Below, in pieces: positions 35,832 through 45,413 of a stretch of 64,000 nucleotides of DNA. The position numbers and the translations under genes are program-made. This DNA is from Pirellulales bacterium. Lineage in GTDB: Bacteria; Planctomycetota; Planctomycetia; Pirellulales; Lacipirellulaceae. The DNA is taken from assembly GCA_019636345.1 (NCBI GenBank), contig JAHBXQ010000008.1, positions 124,001 to 188,000 of the forward strand, read 5' to 3'. A model generated the notes under the pieces. The model worked only from the letters and a program-made list of their open reading frames with translations. It had not been told where the DNA came from and made no database searches. Every line of letters starts with the position of its first letter. Within the stretch, counting starts at the first letter, position 1.

Positions 35832-36662
35832 TCACTGCATCTGATCGATCGGCACGATCTTGTCGCCGATGCGCTTCGCGGGGGGCTCGGTCTGTACGCC
35901 GCGGATCGGCTTCAGCTCGCGGATCCAGATGTTCCGGAACCGCACCGGGTCGCCGTGGTCCTGCAGCTTGATCGGCTGCCGGCTGTCGTGCGGCGTGTAG
36001 ATCGGGGGCCGAGCGTAGGGGGTGTCTCCCTTGAGCTGGAAGTGATTCTGGATCAGCACCCCGTTGTGCAACGCCGTGATCGCCGCCGGCGAGGCGAGCG
36101 ACCCGTCGTCGTTGAACCGCGGCGCCGTCCAGATGACGTCGTATACGTTCCACTCGCCCGGGGGGCGCATCACATTGACCTGCGGGGGCTGCTGTTTGTA
36201 GATCGCTCCGGCTTGGCCGTCGAAGTAGGTCTTGTTCTGGTACGAGTCGAGCACTTGCAGCTCGTACGGGCCGAAGAAGACCCCGCTGTTGCTGCGCTGC
36301 TGGCTTTCGCGCGTGACGCCGGTCGGGGCCGACCACTCGATATGGAGTTGGCAATCGCCGAACGACTGTTTCGAGTAAATGTCTCCCTTGCCGGCGACCG
36401 CTGCATCGTCGACGACCTTCCAGTTGTCGGCGCCGTTCCAGGCAGAGAGGTCCTTGCCGTCGAACAGAATCACCGCGTCCGAGGGGGGCGCCCCGGGCTC
36501 GCTGCCGGGGGTCACCACCGGGGGCTCGGGCCATTTGACGCCGGGGAGGTACTCCATGGCCGCGGCCGGCAGGACGACGGCGCCGGACAGGACGACGGCC
36601 CCGAACAGAACGGCGGCCGGCACGCTGCGGCTGGGCCGGACGATTTCACGCTGCATCTTCAT
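35832..36662 (-). CDS. Secreted DUF1080 (3-keto-disaccharide hydrolase-type) protein
   Basis: A 276-aa exported protein with a signal peptide (SVPAAVLFGAVVLSGAVVLP, cleavage near AAA) and one DUF1080 concanavalin-like domain. Seen: ILFDGKDLSAWNG, the domain start; GDCQLHIEWSAP; RSNSGVFFGPYELQVLDS; and IWIRELKPI at the end. DUF1080 proteins are greatly expanded in planctomycetes; some cleave 3-keto-glycosides, which is the most likely role. Start ATG 36662. Confidence 0.9.
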   Translation of the reverse strand: MKMQREIVRPSRSVPAAVLFGAVVLSGAVVLPAAAMEYLPGVKWPEPPVVTPGSEPGAPPSDAVILFDGKDLSAWNGADNWKVVDDAAVAGKGDIYSKQSFGDCQLHIEWSAPTGVTRESQQRSNSGVFFGPYELQVLDSYQNKTYFDGQAGAIYKQQPPQVNVMRPPGEWNVYDVIWTAPRFNDDGSLASPAAITALHNGVLIQNHFQLKGDTPYARPPIYTPHDSRQPIKLQDHGDPVRFRNIWIRELKPIRGVQTEPPAKRIGDKIVPIDQMQ

Positions 36663-36904
36663 CGCACGAGTTGCCCCTGAGAAATTCTGACAAGAGAGGC
36701 CGCAGCGCCCCGTGATCGCCGGGGCTCGAGCGGGCCGTTACGGCGGTCGATTATGGGCCGGCGCACTGGGCAGGGCAACCAGTTTCTGCGGGCCAGGGTC
36801 ATTGCCAGCCGGGGCCCGTTGGGCGAAAATTCGGGGCCCGGCGGGCAATTCGCCCCGCGGGTCTCAGCCGCTTGTTTCCCAACTCCGCCCCCCGCGTCGC
36901 GCCC

Positions 36905-37651
36905 ATGTTCGCCGAGAATATCGAGCAGATCAAACAGGACTGGACCGACAAGTACGTCGTCGTCGATGCGACTCTGCCCGAGTTGGCCCGGTTTCGCGAG
37001 TTGGTCGGCCAAGTGAAGACCGTCAACATGAGCGGTCGGGCGCTGGTCGAGTTCATGGACTACCACCTGAACGTCGGCTGGTACGACATCGATCGGGCGT
37101 ACTTGAAGCAGGTCCCCAAGCCCGAACCGAGGCCGGCCGAGGCCAAGGCGAAACCGGCGGCCAAGCCGGCGGCCGAGAAGAAGCCCGCGGCCGATGCGGG
37201 CGCGAAGAAGCTCTCGCCGTTGGAGTTGGCCCGGCAACAAGGCGCCGGCGGCGCCGCGAAGCCTGCGGGGGCCAAGACCTCGACGGCCGACATTTTGGCC
37301 GCCGCGCGCGGCGGCGCCGCGCCGGCCAGGAGCGACAAGCCCGCAGCCAAACCGGCCGAAGCAAAGCCGGCCCCGGCAGCGAGCGGCGCCCCGGCCAAGG
37401 TCGACCGGGCGAAGATGTCGGTCGCCGACATGTTGGCGATGGCGCGCGGAGACAAACCGGGCGGCGCCCCCCCGGCCAGCAAACCGGCCGAGCCGGTCGC
37501 CCCCCCGCAGGAGGAAGCCAAGGCCGCCGCCGAAACCGTCGCTGCGGCGCCCGCCCCTTCGACCGAGCCCGCCCAGCCGCAGCGCGTCGACAAGTCGGGA
37601 ATGGACGTCGACCAGATGCTCGCTTACTGCCGGCAAACCGACGGACGATAG
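36905..37651 (+). CDS. Small SH3-like domain with a disordered tail of repeated helical motifs
   Basis: A 248-aa protein. Residues 1-70 form a compact domain ([50 protein letters not shown]) reminiscent of SH3/KOW-like barrels. The rest is a Lys/Ala/Pro/Glu-rich, presumably disordered tail carrying four copies of a short amphipathic motif: [12 protein letters not shown] (102-113), [13 protein letters not shown] (124-136), [13 protein letters not shown] (170-182) and [13 protein letters not shown] (232-244). The consensus is roughly K-x-S-x-x-D-(M/I)-L-A-x-A-R. I do not know its function; the architecture suggests multivalent binding to one partner. Start ATG 36905. Confidence 0.72.
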   Translation: MFAENIEQIKQDWTDKYVVVDATLPELARFRELVGQVKTVNMSGRALVEFMDYHLNVGWYDIDRAYLKQVPKPEPRPAEAKAKPAAKPAAEKKPAADAGAKKLSPLELARQQGAGGAAKPAGAKTSTADILAAARGGAAPARSDKPAAKPAEAKPAPAASGAPAKVDRAKMSVADMLAMARGDKPGGAPPASKPAEPVAPPQEEAKAAAETVAAAPAPSTEPAQPQRVDKSGMDVDQMLAYCRQTDGR

Positions 37652-37703
37652 CGGGCAAGCTTGCGGTTTGACGTTTGGCTGGAGCGCTTGCAGGCGTTTC
37701 CGA

Positions 37704-39275
37704 TCAGCGTTTTCCGATCCCGTCGCGATCCTCGTCCAGGCGGTCGCGTACCCGTGCGGCTTGCGTGCGGATCGCGCGAAGCTCTTCGGCGCTCTTTCGC
37801 CGGAGGTTGTTCATCTGAAATCCCATTCGCGGGTTCGCGGCGAGCTTGCTCTCATGCCGCGCCAGAAAGTCCCAGTACAGGGTGGTCAGCGGACACGCGT
37901 CGGGGCCGGTCGCGCTGGCCGGGTTGAATCGACACCTCTGGCAGTAGTCGCTCATCCGCTGGACGTACTTGCCGGTCGCGGCGTACGGCTTGCTCGCCAT
38001 GATCCCGCCGTCGGCATACTGGCTCATTCCCAGCGTGTTGGGCAGCTCGACCCACTCGACCGCGTCGACGAACACAGCCAGATACCACTGGTGAACCTGC
38101 CGGGGATCGATCCCGGCCAGAAGCGCGTAGAGCCCTGTGACCATCAACCGCTGGATGTGGTGAGCGTAGCCGAGCCGCAACGTCTGACCGATCGCCTGCC
38201 GCAGGCAGTTCATTTCCGTTTGGCCGGTCCAGTAGAACCGCGGCAAGTCGCGGTCGGCCCCCAGTTCGTTGAGCTCCAGGTACTCGGGCATGAACCGCCA
38301 GTAGACTCCCCGCACATACTCGCGCCAGCCAAGGATCTGACGAACAAACCCTTCTGCAGCTGACAACGGGGCATCGCCTCGTCGATAAGCCGCCTCGGCC
38401 GCGGCGACCGCGGCGCGGGGATCAAGAAGCTTCAGGTTCAACGCCGCACTAAGCCGCGCGTGATAGAGCCACGGCTCGTCGGTCCACATCGCGTCTTGGC
38501 ACTTGCCGAACATCGGCAGGCGATGCTCGATAAAATCGTCGAGCGCCGCGGTCGCTTGTTCGGGGGTCACAGGCCAATCAAACGCGGCGAGATCTCCAGG
38601 ATGGTCGGCGAATCGCTCGCGGACCAACTGCAGCACGTCGGCCGTGACAACGTCGGGGGCGAACGACCGCGGCGGCTCAATTGCGCCCGGTCCGGTCCGG
38701 CCGAACGAACCGCGGTTCTGGTCGTCGTAGTTCCAGGCGCCGCCGACCGGCTCGCCCTCGTCAAGCAGCACTGCGTGCTTCCTGCGAAGCTCTCGGTAGA
38801 AGTACTCCTGTCGGAGTCGCTTCCGCGAGTCGGCGTGGGCGTTGAATTCGTCGAGCGTCGCCAAGAAGTGCTCGTCGGGGCGAATCTCGAGCGGGAGTCC
38901 GGCCTTCCGGGCGACCGCCTCGAGCGCCGCACGGACGCGGTGCTCGCCCGGCTCGACGACGACCAGCCGCTCAGGCCGCAGTCGCTCGATCGCGGCGGCC
39001 AGTTCCGCGGCGAGCGTGCCGCGGTTGTCGCGGTCATCGAGCTGTGCGTAATGAACCGTAAAGCCTTGCGCCCGCAGCCAGTCGCGGTAATGTCGCATCG
39101 CGGCCAGAAAGATCGCGATTCGCGCCTGGTGCGACCAAACGTGGGTCGCCTCGCCGGCGACCTCGGCCATCCACACCGCGTCGCACCGCGGGTCGAAGTC
39201 GCGCAGCACCGCCGACCGGCGGTCAAGCTGATCCCCCAGAACCAGGCAAAGGCGGCGAACGACGGGCGCACTCAT
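37704..39275 (-). CDS. FeS-containing bacterial (6-4)-type photolyase/cryptochrome
   Basis: A 523-aa cryptochrome/photolyase of the deoxyribodipyrimidine photolyase-related (FeS-BCP, PhrB/CryB-like) branch, which repairs UV lesions or senses light using FAD. The four [4Fe-4S] cysteines are Cys357, Cys445, Cys448 and Cys461; their spacing (88, 3, 13) equals that reported for Agrobacterium PhrB. The N-terminal alpha/beta antenna domain begins LCLVLGDQLDRRS, and the FAD domain contains LGWREYVRGVYW and WVELPNTLGMSQYADGG. Start ATG 39275. It is downstream of a desaturase on the same strand. Confidence 0.93.
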   Translation of the reverse strand: MSAPVVRRLCLVLGDQLDRRSAVLRDFDPRCDAVWMAEVAGEATHVWSHQARIAIFLAAMRHYRDWLRAQGFTVHYAQLDDRDNRGTLAAELAAAIERLRPERLVVVEPGEHRVRAALEAVARKAGLPLEIRPDEHFLATLDEFNAHADSRKRLRQEYFYRELRRKHAVLLDEGEPVGGAWNYDDQNRGSFGRTGPGAIEPPRSFAPDVVTADVLQLVRERFADHPGDLAAFDWPVTPEQATAALDDFIEHRLPMFGKCQDAMWTDEPWLYHARLSAALNLKLLDPRAAVAAAEAAYRRGDAPLSAAEGFVRQILGWREYVRGVYWRFMPEYLELNELGADRDLPRFYWTGQTEMNCLRQAIGQTLRLGYAHHIQRLMVTGLYALLAGIDPRQVHQWYLAVFVDAVEWVELPNTLGMSQYADGGIMASKPYAATGKYVQRMSDYCQRCRFNPASATGPDACPLTTLYWDFLARHESKLAANPRMGFQMNNLRRKSAEELRAIRTQAARVRDRLDEDRDGIGKR

Positions 39276-39394
39276 GCGCCCAGAACCGCAAGGGAAGGTC
39301 GACGACCACGGGGATGATTGACGTTTGACGTGCGATTTTTGGCGCTTGATTGCCGTCCTGTCGCGGCCGGGGCCAAAAAGTCAACTTTCAAGCG

Positions 39395-40417
39395 TCAAAC
39401 GTCCCCCGCCTCCGCGACGACGTCGCTGGCGAAATCTTCGGCGTCGGCCGGCAGACTCGCATCAGTCGGCGCGGCCCCGGCGTTCACGCCGCAACCTGGA
39501 TTGCGCCACAGGCAGGGCAGCATCGCGAGCGTGGCCTTCCAGTACCGCTCGTACGCCGGATAGGTCGTCTCCGGGTTCGCGCCGCGATACTCGTCCAGCT
39601 TCGATTCGAGCTGGGTATGCACAAGCCGCGGATGCCGATGGTGCGGCCCGTGGATGAAGATGTCGAAGTTCAGAAACGAGCTGAGTCGCAGCAGCCACTT
39701 GCGCGGCAGCACGGTGCGCGTCCCCAACAGCGGGTCGAAGCTGGCCATCCCCAGGTGCTCGGTGAACTTGCGGCCGGTCTGCATGAGCGCGGCCAGATAC
39801 ATCGGCAACAGCACGCACCGTGCATGCCGCGGCCACCAACCCAGGCAGGCGACGACGCCCCAGATGACGCTCCACAAGGCGACGATGCCGACGTACTCCC
39901 AGCGGATCGTCTGCCGGATTGCAGGGGATTTGATCGGCGACTTCGCCGAGAAGTAGATCCGGCCGTAGATGATCGGCCCGGCGATTACCCCGGCGAGCAA
40001 GTCGAACCAGACGAACGCCCGACGAAACGCCAGCGACGCGTCAGGGTCCGTGTAGGGCCACAATTCCCAATCGCGGGGCGAATTGAGATAAGCATGATGC
40101 CGGATGTGGGCCTCGCGATAAGTCGTGTAGGGGGTGAACATGAAAGCGCCCAACAGCCGCCCCCACAACACCGACCAGAACCGCGACTTCCACAGCGTTT
40201 GATGCGCCGCTTCGTGCAGGGCGCTCGTCCAGCAGAACATCATGGTCGCGGTGAACAGCGCCATGATTGCCGCCAGCCACGGCCGGTCGGCCACGTACGT
40301 CGTGTCGGCGATCAGCATCCCTGCGGCCGCGAGCGGCACCGACGCAAGCCGCGGCAAGGTTTGCTTCTCGTCGAGGTGCTCGAGTTCAGCGGCGGTGAAG
40401 TTGGTCGTCGCGCCCAC
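39395..40417 (-). CDS. Membrane fatty-acid desaturase-like protein
   Basis: A 340-aa integral membrane di-iron protein. Seen: the three histidine boxes HEAAH, HIRHH (REAHIRHHAYLN) and HGPHHRHPRL near the C-terminus, with hydrophobic pairs between them (IMALFTATMMFCWTSAL; IVALWSVIWGVVACLGWW). The family desaturates or hydroxylates lipid chains; the exact substrate is unknown. The start is GTG 40417 (MGATTNFTAAELEHL). It lies 119 bp before the photolyase. Confidence 0.88.
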   Translation of the reverse strand: MGATTNFTAAELEHLDEKQTLPRLASVPLAAAGMLIADTTYVADRPWLAAIMALFTATMMFCWTSALHEAAHQTLWKSRFWSVLWGRLLGAFMFTPYTTYREAHIRHHAYLNSPRDWELWPYTDPDASLAFRRAFVWFDLLAGVIAGPIIYGRIYFSAKSPIKSPAIRQTIRWEYVGIVALWSVIWGVVACLGWWPRHARCVLLPMYLAALMQTGRKFTEHLGMASFDPLLGTRTVLPRKWLLRLSSFLNFDIFIHGPHHRHPRLVHTQLESKLDEYRGANPETTYPAYERYWKATLAMLPCLWRNPGCGVNAGAAPTDASLPADAEDFASDVVAEAGDV

Positions 40418-40864
40418 GCCTAGGTTCCGTTGTTAATTGCGCCTGTCTCGGAGGCGACTCCTCCGCCGGCGCCGCGATCCTCGCTCCGTCTCAATAAAGC
40501 GGGCCGGAGTCGCGGCAATCCAGAGCTTGCTGAAACGGTGTGTTCCGGAACGGACCGGGACGCACGAGCGGCCGCTCGCCGACGTCTCGGGCGAGCCGAT
40601 CGTGCGCGGATGCTTGAGTCTCCGGGCGATGCCGGGGCGTCCGTGCGGGAAGAACCGTCCGGCATCCGCATGCCAGACGGAGGTGCGGCAGGGCTCGGCA
40701 GTCGTCAAACTCGCGACAATCGCCGCAAGGCGACCCAACTGCCCAGTTCCCCAACTTTACCCCGCGTTCTGGCGTCGGTCAATTTGCGGGGGAGCCGGGG
40801 GCCGGCTACGCTCGATACAAAGGCGGCCAAAGCCCGCCCGACACGCAGGAACCCGCACATCCCC
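40418..40864. other. 447-bp divergent intergenic region
   Basis: Between the desaturase (minus) and the GNAT-like gene (plus). It holds the plus-strand promoter candidate at 40784-40812. Both strands are open over long stretches because of base composition, but I see no recognisable protein or RNA. Confidence 0.45.
40784..40812 (+). promoter_or_regulatory. Promoter for the GNAT-like gene
   Basis: -35 TTGCGG (40784-40789), 17-nt spacer, -10 TACGCT (40807-40812). Predicted start near 40819, leader about 46 nt. Confidence 0.42.
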
Positions 40865-41992
40865 ATGCCCCCCGCCTCCCACGAGACCGCCGGCGTGCAT
40901 TGGGAGACGACGCTCGCCGAGGCGGAGACCCTCGACGCCCAGCCCGAGCTGGTCGCCAACTTCAACCACTTCCAACGCTACTCGACCTCGGCGACCGAGC
41001 TTTCCTGGGCCGTGCTGCGGCGGAGCGGACAACTGGTCGCCGCGGCGCCGGTCGTTCGCTTGCGGCGGCGCTCCGTCACCGACCTGCTGCAAACGGCGTG
41101 GCGGAGACGATTGGGGTGGCTTGCCCCGGTGCTGCGCAAAACGACGCTGCTGGTCGACACGGCGTTCTTGGCCTTCGACCCGGCGAGCCCTTTTCTCGTC
41201 GCTCCCGAGGAAGATCGCCGCACGGCGAAGCAGACCATCGCCGACTTTCTCTGCCGGCAGAAGAAGGTCGACACGGTCTGGATCGCCGAACCTCCCGCCG
41301 AGGCGACGTGGGCCGCCGGGGGCAAGTTCGACCAATTCCATACGCTGCCGATGGTCGCGATCGATCTGGCCGGGAGCGATTCGTTCGACGCCTATTTGGC
41401 GACGCTTTCCAAGAAACGCCGTCGCAACTATCGTCACGAGAGCGAGGCGTTCGCCGCGGTCGGCGCGACGATCGAGGTCGTCGAGGGGCCGCTCGCCGCT
41501 CGGCCCGAGCTGCTCGCCGCGCTCGTCGACTGCCTCCGCGCGAGCGAAGCCCGCAGCGATCTGAGCGTCCCCTTCAACGACGTGCTCATCAGCCCGCAGG
41601 CCTTCGCCGCCCAGCCGCAGACGGCGCTGGTGGCGCGCGTCGGAGACCGGGCGGTCGGATTCATGAGCTTTCTGCAGGCGGGCGACCGGTGGATGCAGGT
41701 CCACGGGGGGCTCGACTACGGCCTGTCGCTCGAAGCGTACGCGTACCACAACCTCATCTACGCCGCGGTGCGCGAGGCGATTGCCCGCGGCTGTCGAGCC
41801 GTCACGATGGGGCCCTTGAACAACGAGACCAAACGCCGCGCGGGGACCGATCTGTCGCCGATCGTGGCCAGCGTCTGGAATCGATTTCCGGTCGACCGGA
41901 TCGTCGCCCGGGGGTGGCTGTTTCCTCGGCTGGCGATCTATCAGGGTCCGCTCAGCGACGGCTCGACCGCGGCCGCTCCGCGCGGCGTCTGA
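40865..41992 (+). CDS. GNAT/FemAB-like (BioF2/Acetyltransf_6) protein
   Basis: A 375-aa protein of the peptidoglycan-biosynthesis-like double-GNAT fold. Seen: YLATLSKKRRRNYRHESEAF, the typical substrate-binding helix in which an RRxxRR-like basic block precedes the second GNAT half, and VGDRAVGFMSFLQAGDRWM, its core strands, ending with HNLIYAAVREAIARGCRAV, the motif-A-like helix. The family transfers acyl or aminoacyl groups in cell-surface polymer synthesis; the substrate is not predicted. Start ATG 40865. The last 52 bp overlap the convergent SDR gene. Confidence 0.78.
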   Translation: MPPASHETAGVHWETTLAEAETLDAQPELVANFNHFQRYSTSATELSWAVLRRSGQLVAAAPVVRLRRRSVTDLLQTAWRRRLGWLAPVLRKTTLLVDTAFLAFDPASPFLVAPEEDRRTAKQTIADFLCRQKKVDTVWIAEPPAEATWAAGGKFDQFHTLPMVAIDLAGSDSFDAYLATLSKKRRRNYRHESEAFAAVGATIEVVEGPLAARPELLAALVDCLRASEARSDLSVPFNDVLISPQAFAAQPQTALVARVGDRAVGFMSFLQAGDRWMQVHGGLDYGLSLEAYAYHNLIYAAVREAIARGCRAVTMGPLNNETKRRAGTDLSPIVASVWNRFPVDRIVARGWLFPRLAIYQGPLSDGSTAAAPRGV

Positions 41993-42903
41993 ACGATGGG
42001 TTCACGCTCGCGGTGCGGGGCCCCCGGCAGCGGCTCGTCGGGCCGTTTGCCCAGCGAGCCGATCGTCCGCGCCAGCGCCCGATCCCACAGCAGGGTCGGC
42101 AACAGGGCTTGGGCGATCGCCAGCCCGAGGGCGTCCCACCCCACGCGGTATTGAGCGCGCGGCCAGCGTGCGGAGAGGGCCTTGAGCACGACCCGGGCGA
42201 CCGCGTCGGGCGCGGTGCGCGACTTGGCGCCCCGTTCGTTGAACTTGGCGGTGCGCGTCAGCGGCAAGGCGTACCCCGGCGCCAGTTCCGCGGGGACGCG
42301 CCGCGCCGCGGCGGCGATGCTCGCCCGGGCTTTGGCGAAGATCGGCGTGCGAACTTGCCCGGGGCGAATCACCGAGACCGGGATCCCCCACGGCCGCAGT
42401 TCGACCCGCAGCGCCGCCGACATCGCCTCGAGCGCGAATTTTGTCGCCGAGTACCCGCCGACCATCGGCAGACTGGTCGTGCCGTTCATGCTCGTGATGT
42501 TGACGATCCGCCCCCCGCCGCGACGCAACAAGGGCAACATCGCTTGGATCACGCGCAGGGGTCCCAGCGCGTTGACGTCGAACAACTGCGCCAGCTCCTC
42601 GACGTCGGTCAGTTCCAGCGGCGCCGGCATGCCCAGGCCTGCGTTGTTGACCACGCCGTACAAACCGTGGGGAACCTCGCGCTCGATCCGCTCGGCGGCC
42701 GCTTTGACCTGTTCGGCACAGGTCACGTCCAGCACCAGCGGCGTCAGCGCATCGCCCAGCGCCGCCTGCAACTCGGCCGCAGCGGCTTCCGAGCGGACCC
42801 CGGCGAAGACATGGCGCCCGGACTCGATGAGCGACTTGACGGTCGCGCGGCCGATTCCGGACGAGGCGCCGGTCACGAGGACGGCGCGAGTTGGCAAGGG
42901 CAT
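41941..42903 (-). CDS. SDR-family oxidoreductase
   Basis: A 320-aa classical short-chain dehydrogenase. Seen: TGASSGIG (11-18) for NAD(P), NNAG, the catalytic Ser in NITSMNG, YSATKFALE with Tyr and Lys, and VIRPGQVRTP. A C-terminal extension of about 50 residues, including a hydrophobic LGLAIAQALLPTLLW, suggests a membrane-associated retinol-dehydrogenase-like type. Substrate unknown. Start ATG 42903. The end overlaps the GNAT gene by 52 bp tail to tail. Confidence 0.88.
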   Translation of the reverse strand: MPLPTRAVLVTGASSGIGRATVKSLIESGRHVFAGVRSEAAAAELQAALGDALTPLVLDVTCAEQVKAAAERIEREVPHGLYGVVNNAGLGMPAPLELTDVEELAQLFDVNALGPLRVIQAMLPLLRRGGGRIVNITSMNGTTSLPMVGGYSATKFALEAMSAALRVELRPWGIPVSVIRPGQVRTPIFAKARASIAAAARRVPAELAPGYALPLTRTAKFNERGAKSRTAPDAVARVVLKALSARWPRAQYRVGWDALGLAIAQALLPTLLWDRALARTIGSLGKRPDEPLPGAPHREREPIVQTPRGAAAVEPSLSGP

Positions 42904-43135
42904 CAGAACGATCGCTGGGAAGGAGGATGCGGCGTGCGGGGGAGCAGGACTCTCCGAGTCGCGCGGGCCGCTCGAACGGCGCCGCGATCAGCCGCCATCA
43001 TAGCGGTTCGCACGGATCGCTGCACGAACCTTGCGGAAACTACGTCAGGCGCCAGCCAGGGGGCGTTCGACGACTCGGTCGCGTCAAGCCAGCACAACTC
43101 GCCTCGGAACGTCCGGAGCCGATGCGCCGGCAGAG

Positions 43136-44020
43136 TCAGTCGCCTCGCGGACGCCCCGCAGGGTTCGGCAATTGCTGCTCGTACTCCTGCAGGAACGCTT
43201 GCGGGGTGCGGCCGGTTTGGCGTTTGAAGATACGGTAGAAGTGGCTCGCGTCGCGGAATCCCGCTTCGAGCGCCGAACCGAGCACGTTGTGCGTCTCGCG
43301 CATCCGCCGCGAGGCGAACTCGATCCGCCGCCGCGTCACGTACTGGTTGACCGTCATCCCCATGTGCCGGCGGAAGTGCTCGGTGTACGAGCGATAGCTC
43401 ATGTCGGCCAGCTCGGCGAGTTCGCCGATCCGCACCGGTTCGAGGAGCCGATCCTCGAGCGCCGCGAGGCTGGCCGCGAACCCGCGCTGGTCCTCCCCCG
43501 CGCCGCGGCGCCGTTCGACCGCTCGCCGCAGCAGCACGAGCAGGTGAATCGCGTGCGCGTGCACCAGCGCAGCCCGCGCAGGGCGCTCGCTTCCCAGCTC
43601 CAACAACAGCGCGCGAAACACGCGGCGGTATTCACCCGAATCGTAAGCTGTAGCGAACCGCAGCGGCACGCTCGTCGGCCAGGACGCAATCAGTTCGCTC
43701 CACGCCAGGGCGACGCTCGTCGGCGTCGCGACGACCGCCGGGGCGAGCCCCGTGATCGCAAGCGTCAGCGGCGACTCGGGATCGTCGACGAACCGATGCA
43801 CCGTCCCGGCGGGGATCCGCACGACGTCGTCAATCGCCAATCGCGTCGTCCGCCCGGCCGACTCGACGGCGCCGCGCCCCGCGTCGACCAGCACCAGCTC
43901 GTCGAACTCGTGCGACTCGGCCGGCATCTCGAACCCCGGCGCATGCCGACTGGCGAACGCCGCGACGCCGAAGTCGGGCATCACCAGCGGGGCAGGCGTC
44001 GTTCGCAAAGCGGGGTCCAT
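43136..44020 (-). CDS. AraC-family transcriptional regulator with cupin sensor
   Basis: A 294-aa regulator. The N-terminal half is a cupin-like ligand domain (EFDELVLVDAGRGAV, VVRIPAGTVHRFVDD). The C-terminal half has the double HTH: IGELAELADMSYRSYTEHFR, then GMTVNQYVTRRRIEFA and AGFRDASHFYRIFKRQTG, the AraC signature. Start ATG 44020; the longer frame to 44140 would overlap purK. No sugar operon is adjacent; a regulated target is not evident. Confidence 0.9.
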   Translation of the reverse strand: MDPALRTTPAPLVMPDFGVAAFASRHAPGFEMPAESHEFDELVLVDAGRGAVESAGRTTRLAIDDVVRIPAGTVHRFVDDPESPLTLAITGLAPAVVATPTSVALAWSELIASWPTSVPLRFATAYDSGEYRRVFRALLLELGSERPARAALVHAHAIHLLVLLRRAVERRRGAGEDQRGFAASLAALEDRLLEPVRIGELAELADMSYRSYTEHFRRHMGMTVNQYVTRRRIEFASRRMRETHNVLGSALEAGFRDASHFYRIFKRQTGRTPQAFLQEYEQQLPNPAGRPRGD

Positions 44021-44078
44021 CACGCCCGCAGAGCCTATCGCGCCGCAAGTCAAAGGACAAGCAACGCGGCGCTGGAGG

Positions 44079-45236
44079 CTAGCGACCGACTCGCAGTCGT
44101 CGGCGACCCGCGATCGCTGCGGCACGGGCGGCGTCTGCATCGGCGGCCAGGGCGGTCAGGTGGCCCATTTTGCGGCCCGGGCGGGCGCTCGTTTTGCCGT
44201 ACAGGTGGAGTCGCAGTTGCGGGTCGGCCAGCACTTCGGGCCAGTCGGGCTCGCCCGGCGACCACAAGTCGCCCAACAGGTTGGCCATCGAGGCGCCTCC
44301 CACGAGCGGCTCGAACGATCCGAGCGGCAAATTGCACACTGCTCGCACTTGCTGCTCGAACTGCGACGTGCGACAGGCGTCGATCGTCAGATGCCCTGAG
44401 TTGTGCGGCCGGGGGGCGATTTCGTTGACCAGCAGCCGACCGTCGCGCGTCAGAAAGAACTCGACGCACAACAGCCCGACCGCGTCGAGCTGATGCGCGA
44501 TCGTCGTGGCGATTTCGGTCGCCGCAGGGGCGAACGGCGCCAGCGACGGATCAGGGAAGGTCGATACGTCGAGAATGTGGTCGGCATGATCGTTGGCCAC
44601 GGGCCCGAAGGAAGCCATCTCCCCCGCCGGACTGCGGGCCACGAGCATCGACAATTCGCACTGGAAGTCGACGAACCCCTCGAGGATGCACGGCTGCCCC
44701 CCTAACACGGCGTGGGCTGCGGCGGCATCCTCGGGCGATCGCACCAGCGATTGTCCTTTGCCGTCGTAGCCCCACGCGGCCGTCTTGAGCACGGCAGGGA
44801 GCCCGACGGCGGGAATCGCCGCCGCGAGGTCCGCCGTCGTCGTCGCCTCGGCGAACGGCGAGCAGGGGACGCCGATGCGCTCCAGGAATCGTTTCTCGCG
44901 CAGTCGGTCCTGTACCGTGTGGAGCACGAACCCCGAGGGGCGCACCGGGGCGTGACGGCCGGCGGTCTCGGTCGCGATCGGGGCGATGTTCTCGAACTCG
45001 AGGGTGACCACCGCGACGCTCGCCGCGAATTCGCTGACCGCGGCGACGTCCTCGAACGCCCCCACGCTTTGCCGCCAGCAGACGTCGGCCGCCGGGGCGT
45101 CGTGCTCAGGGGCGTACACGCGGACGCGGTAACCGAGCCGCGTGGCGGCCATGGCGAACATTCGCCCCAACTGCCCGCTGCCGAGCACGCCGAGCGTGGC
45201 GCCCGGAAGGATGCGGCTGGAAGAGTCGTCGGCCAC
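44079..45236 (-). CDS. purK: N5-carboxyaminoimidazole ribonucleotide synthase
   Basis: ATP-grasp enzyme of purine synthesis: ATP + AIR + bicarbonate to N5-CAIR; 385 aa. Seen: LGVLGSGQLGRMFAMAATRL at the start, VTLEFENI, KTAAWGYDGKGQ (ATP-grasp loop), and LLVNEIAPRPHNSGHLTIDA with the metal-binding Glu and Asn. purE, its usual partner, is not next to it here. The start is GTG 45236 (MADDSSSRILPG). Confidence 0.95.
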   Translation of the reverse strand: MADDSSSRILPGATLGVLGSGQLGRMFAMAATRLGYRVRVYAPEHDAPAADVCWRQSVGAFEDVAAVSEFAASVAVVTLEFENIAPIATETAGRHAPVRPSGFVLHTVQDRLREKRFLERIGVPCSPFAEATTTADLAAAIPAVGLPAVLKTAAWGYDGKGQSLVRSPEDAAAAHAVLGGQPCILEGFVDFQCELSMLVARSPAGEMASFGPVANDHADHILDVSTFPDPSLAPFAPAATEIATTIAHQLDAVGLLCVEFFLTRDGRLLVNEIAPRPHNSGHLTIDACRTSQFEQQVRAVCNLPLGSFEPLVGGASMANLLGDLWSPGEPDWPEVLADPQLRLHLYGKTSARPGRKMGHLTALAADADAARAAAIAGRRRLRVGR

Positions 45237-45413
45237 GGCACACTCGATCGGAGCAAGGAAATGGAGAACGGCTGCAACGCGTCAGCCCGCCCCCCGAGCC
45301 GCGAGGCGTCAGCCCGCGGAGCCAAGGCGCCCTATTCAACCACGACGATGCCCTGTTGCCCAGCGGTCTGTTCGCCTGTGTCGGAACGTCGCCGAACCAC
45401 GCGGATTCGGCCG

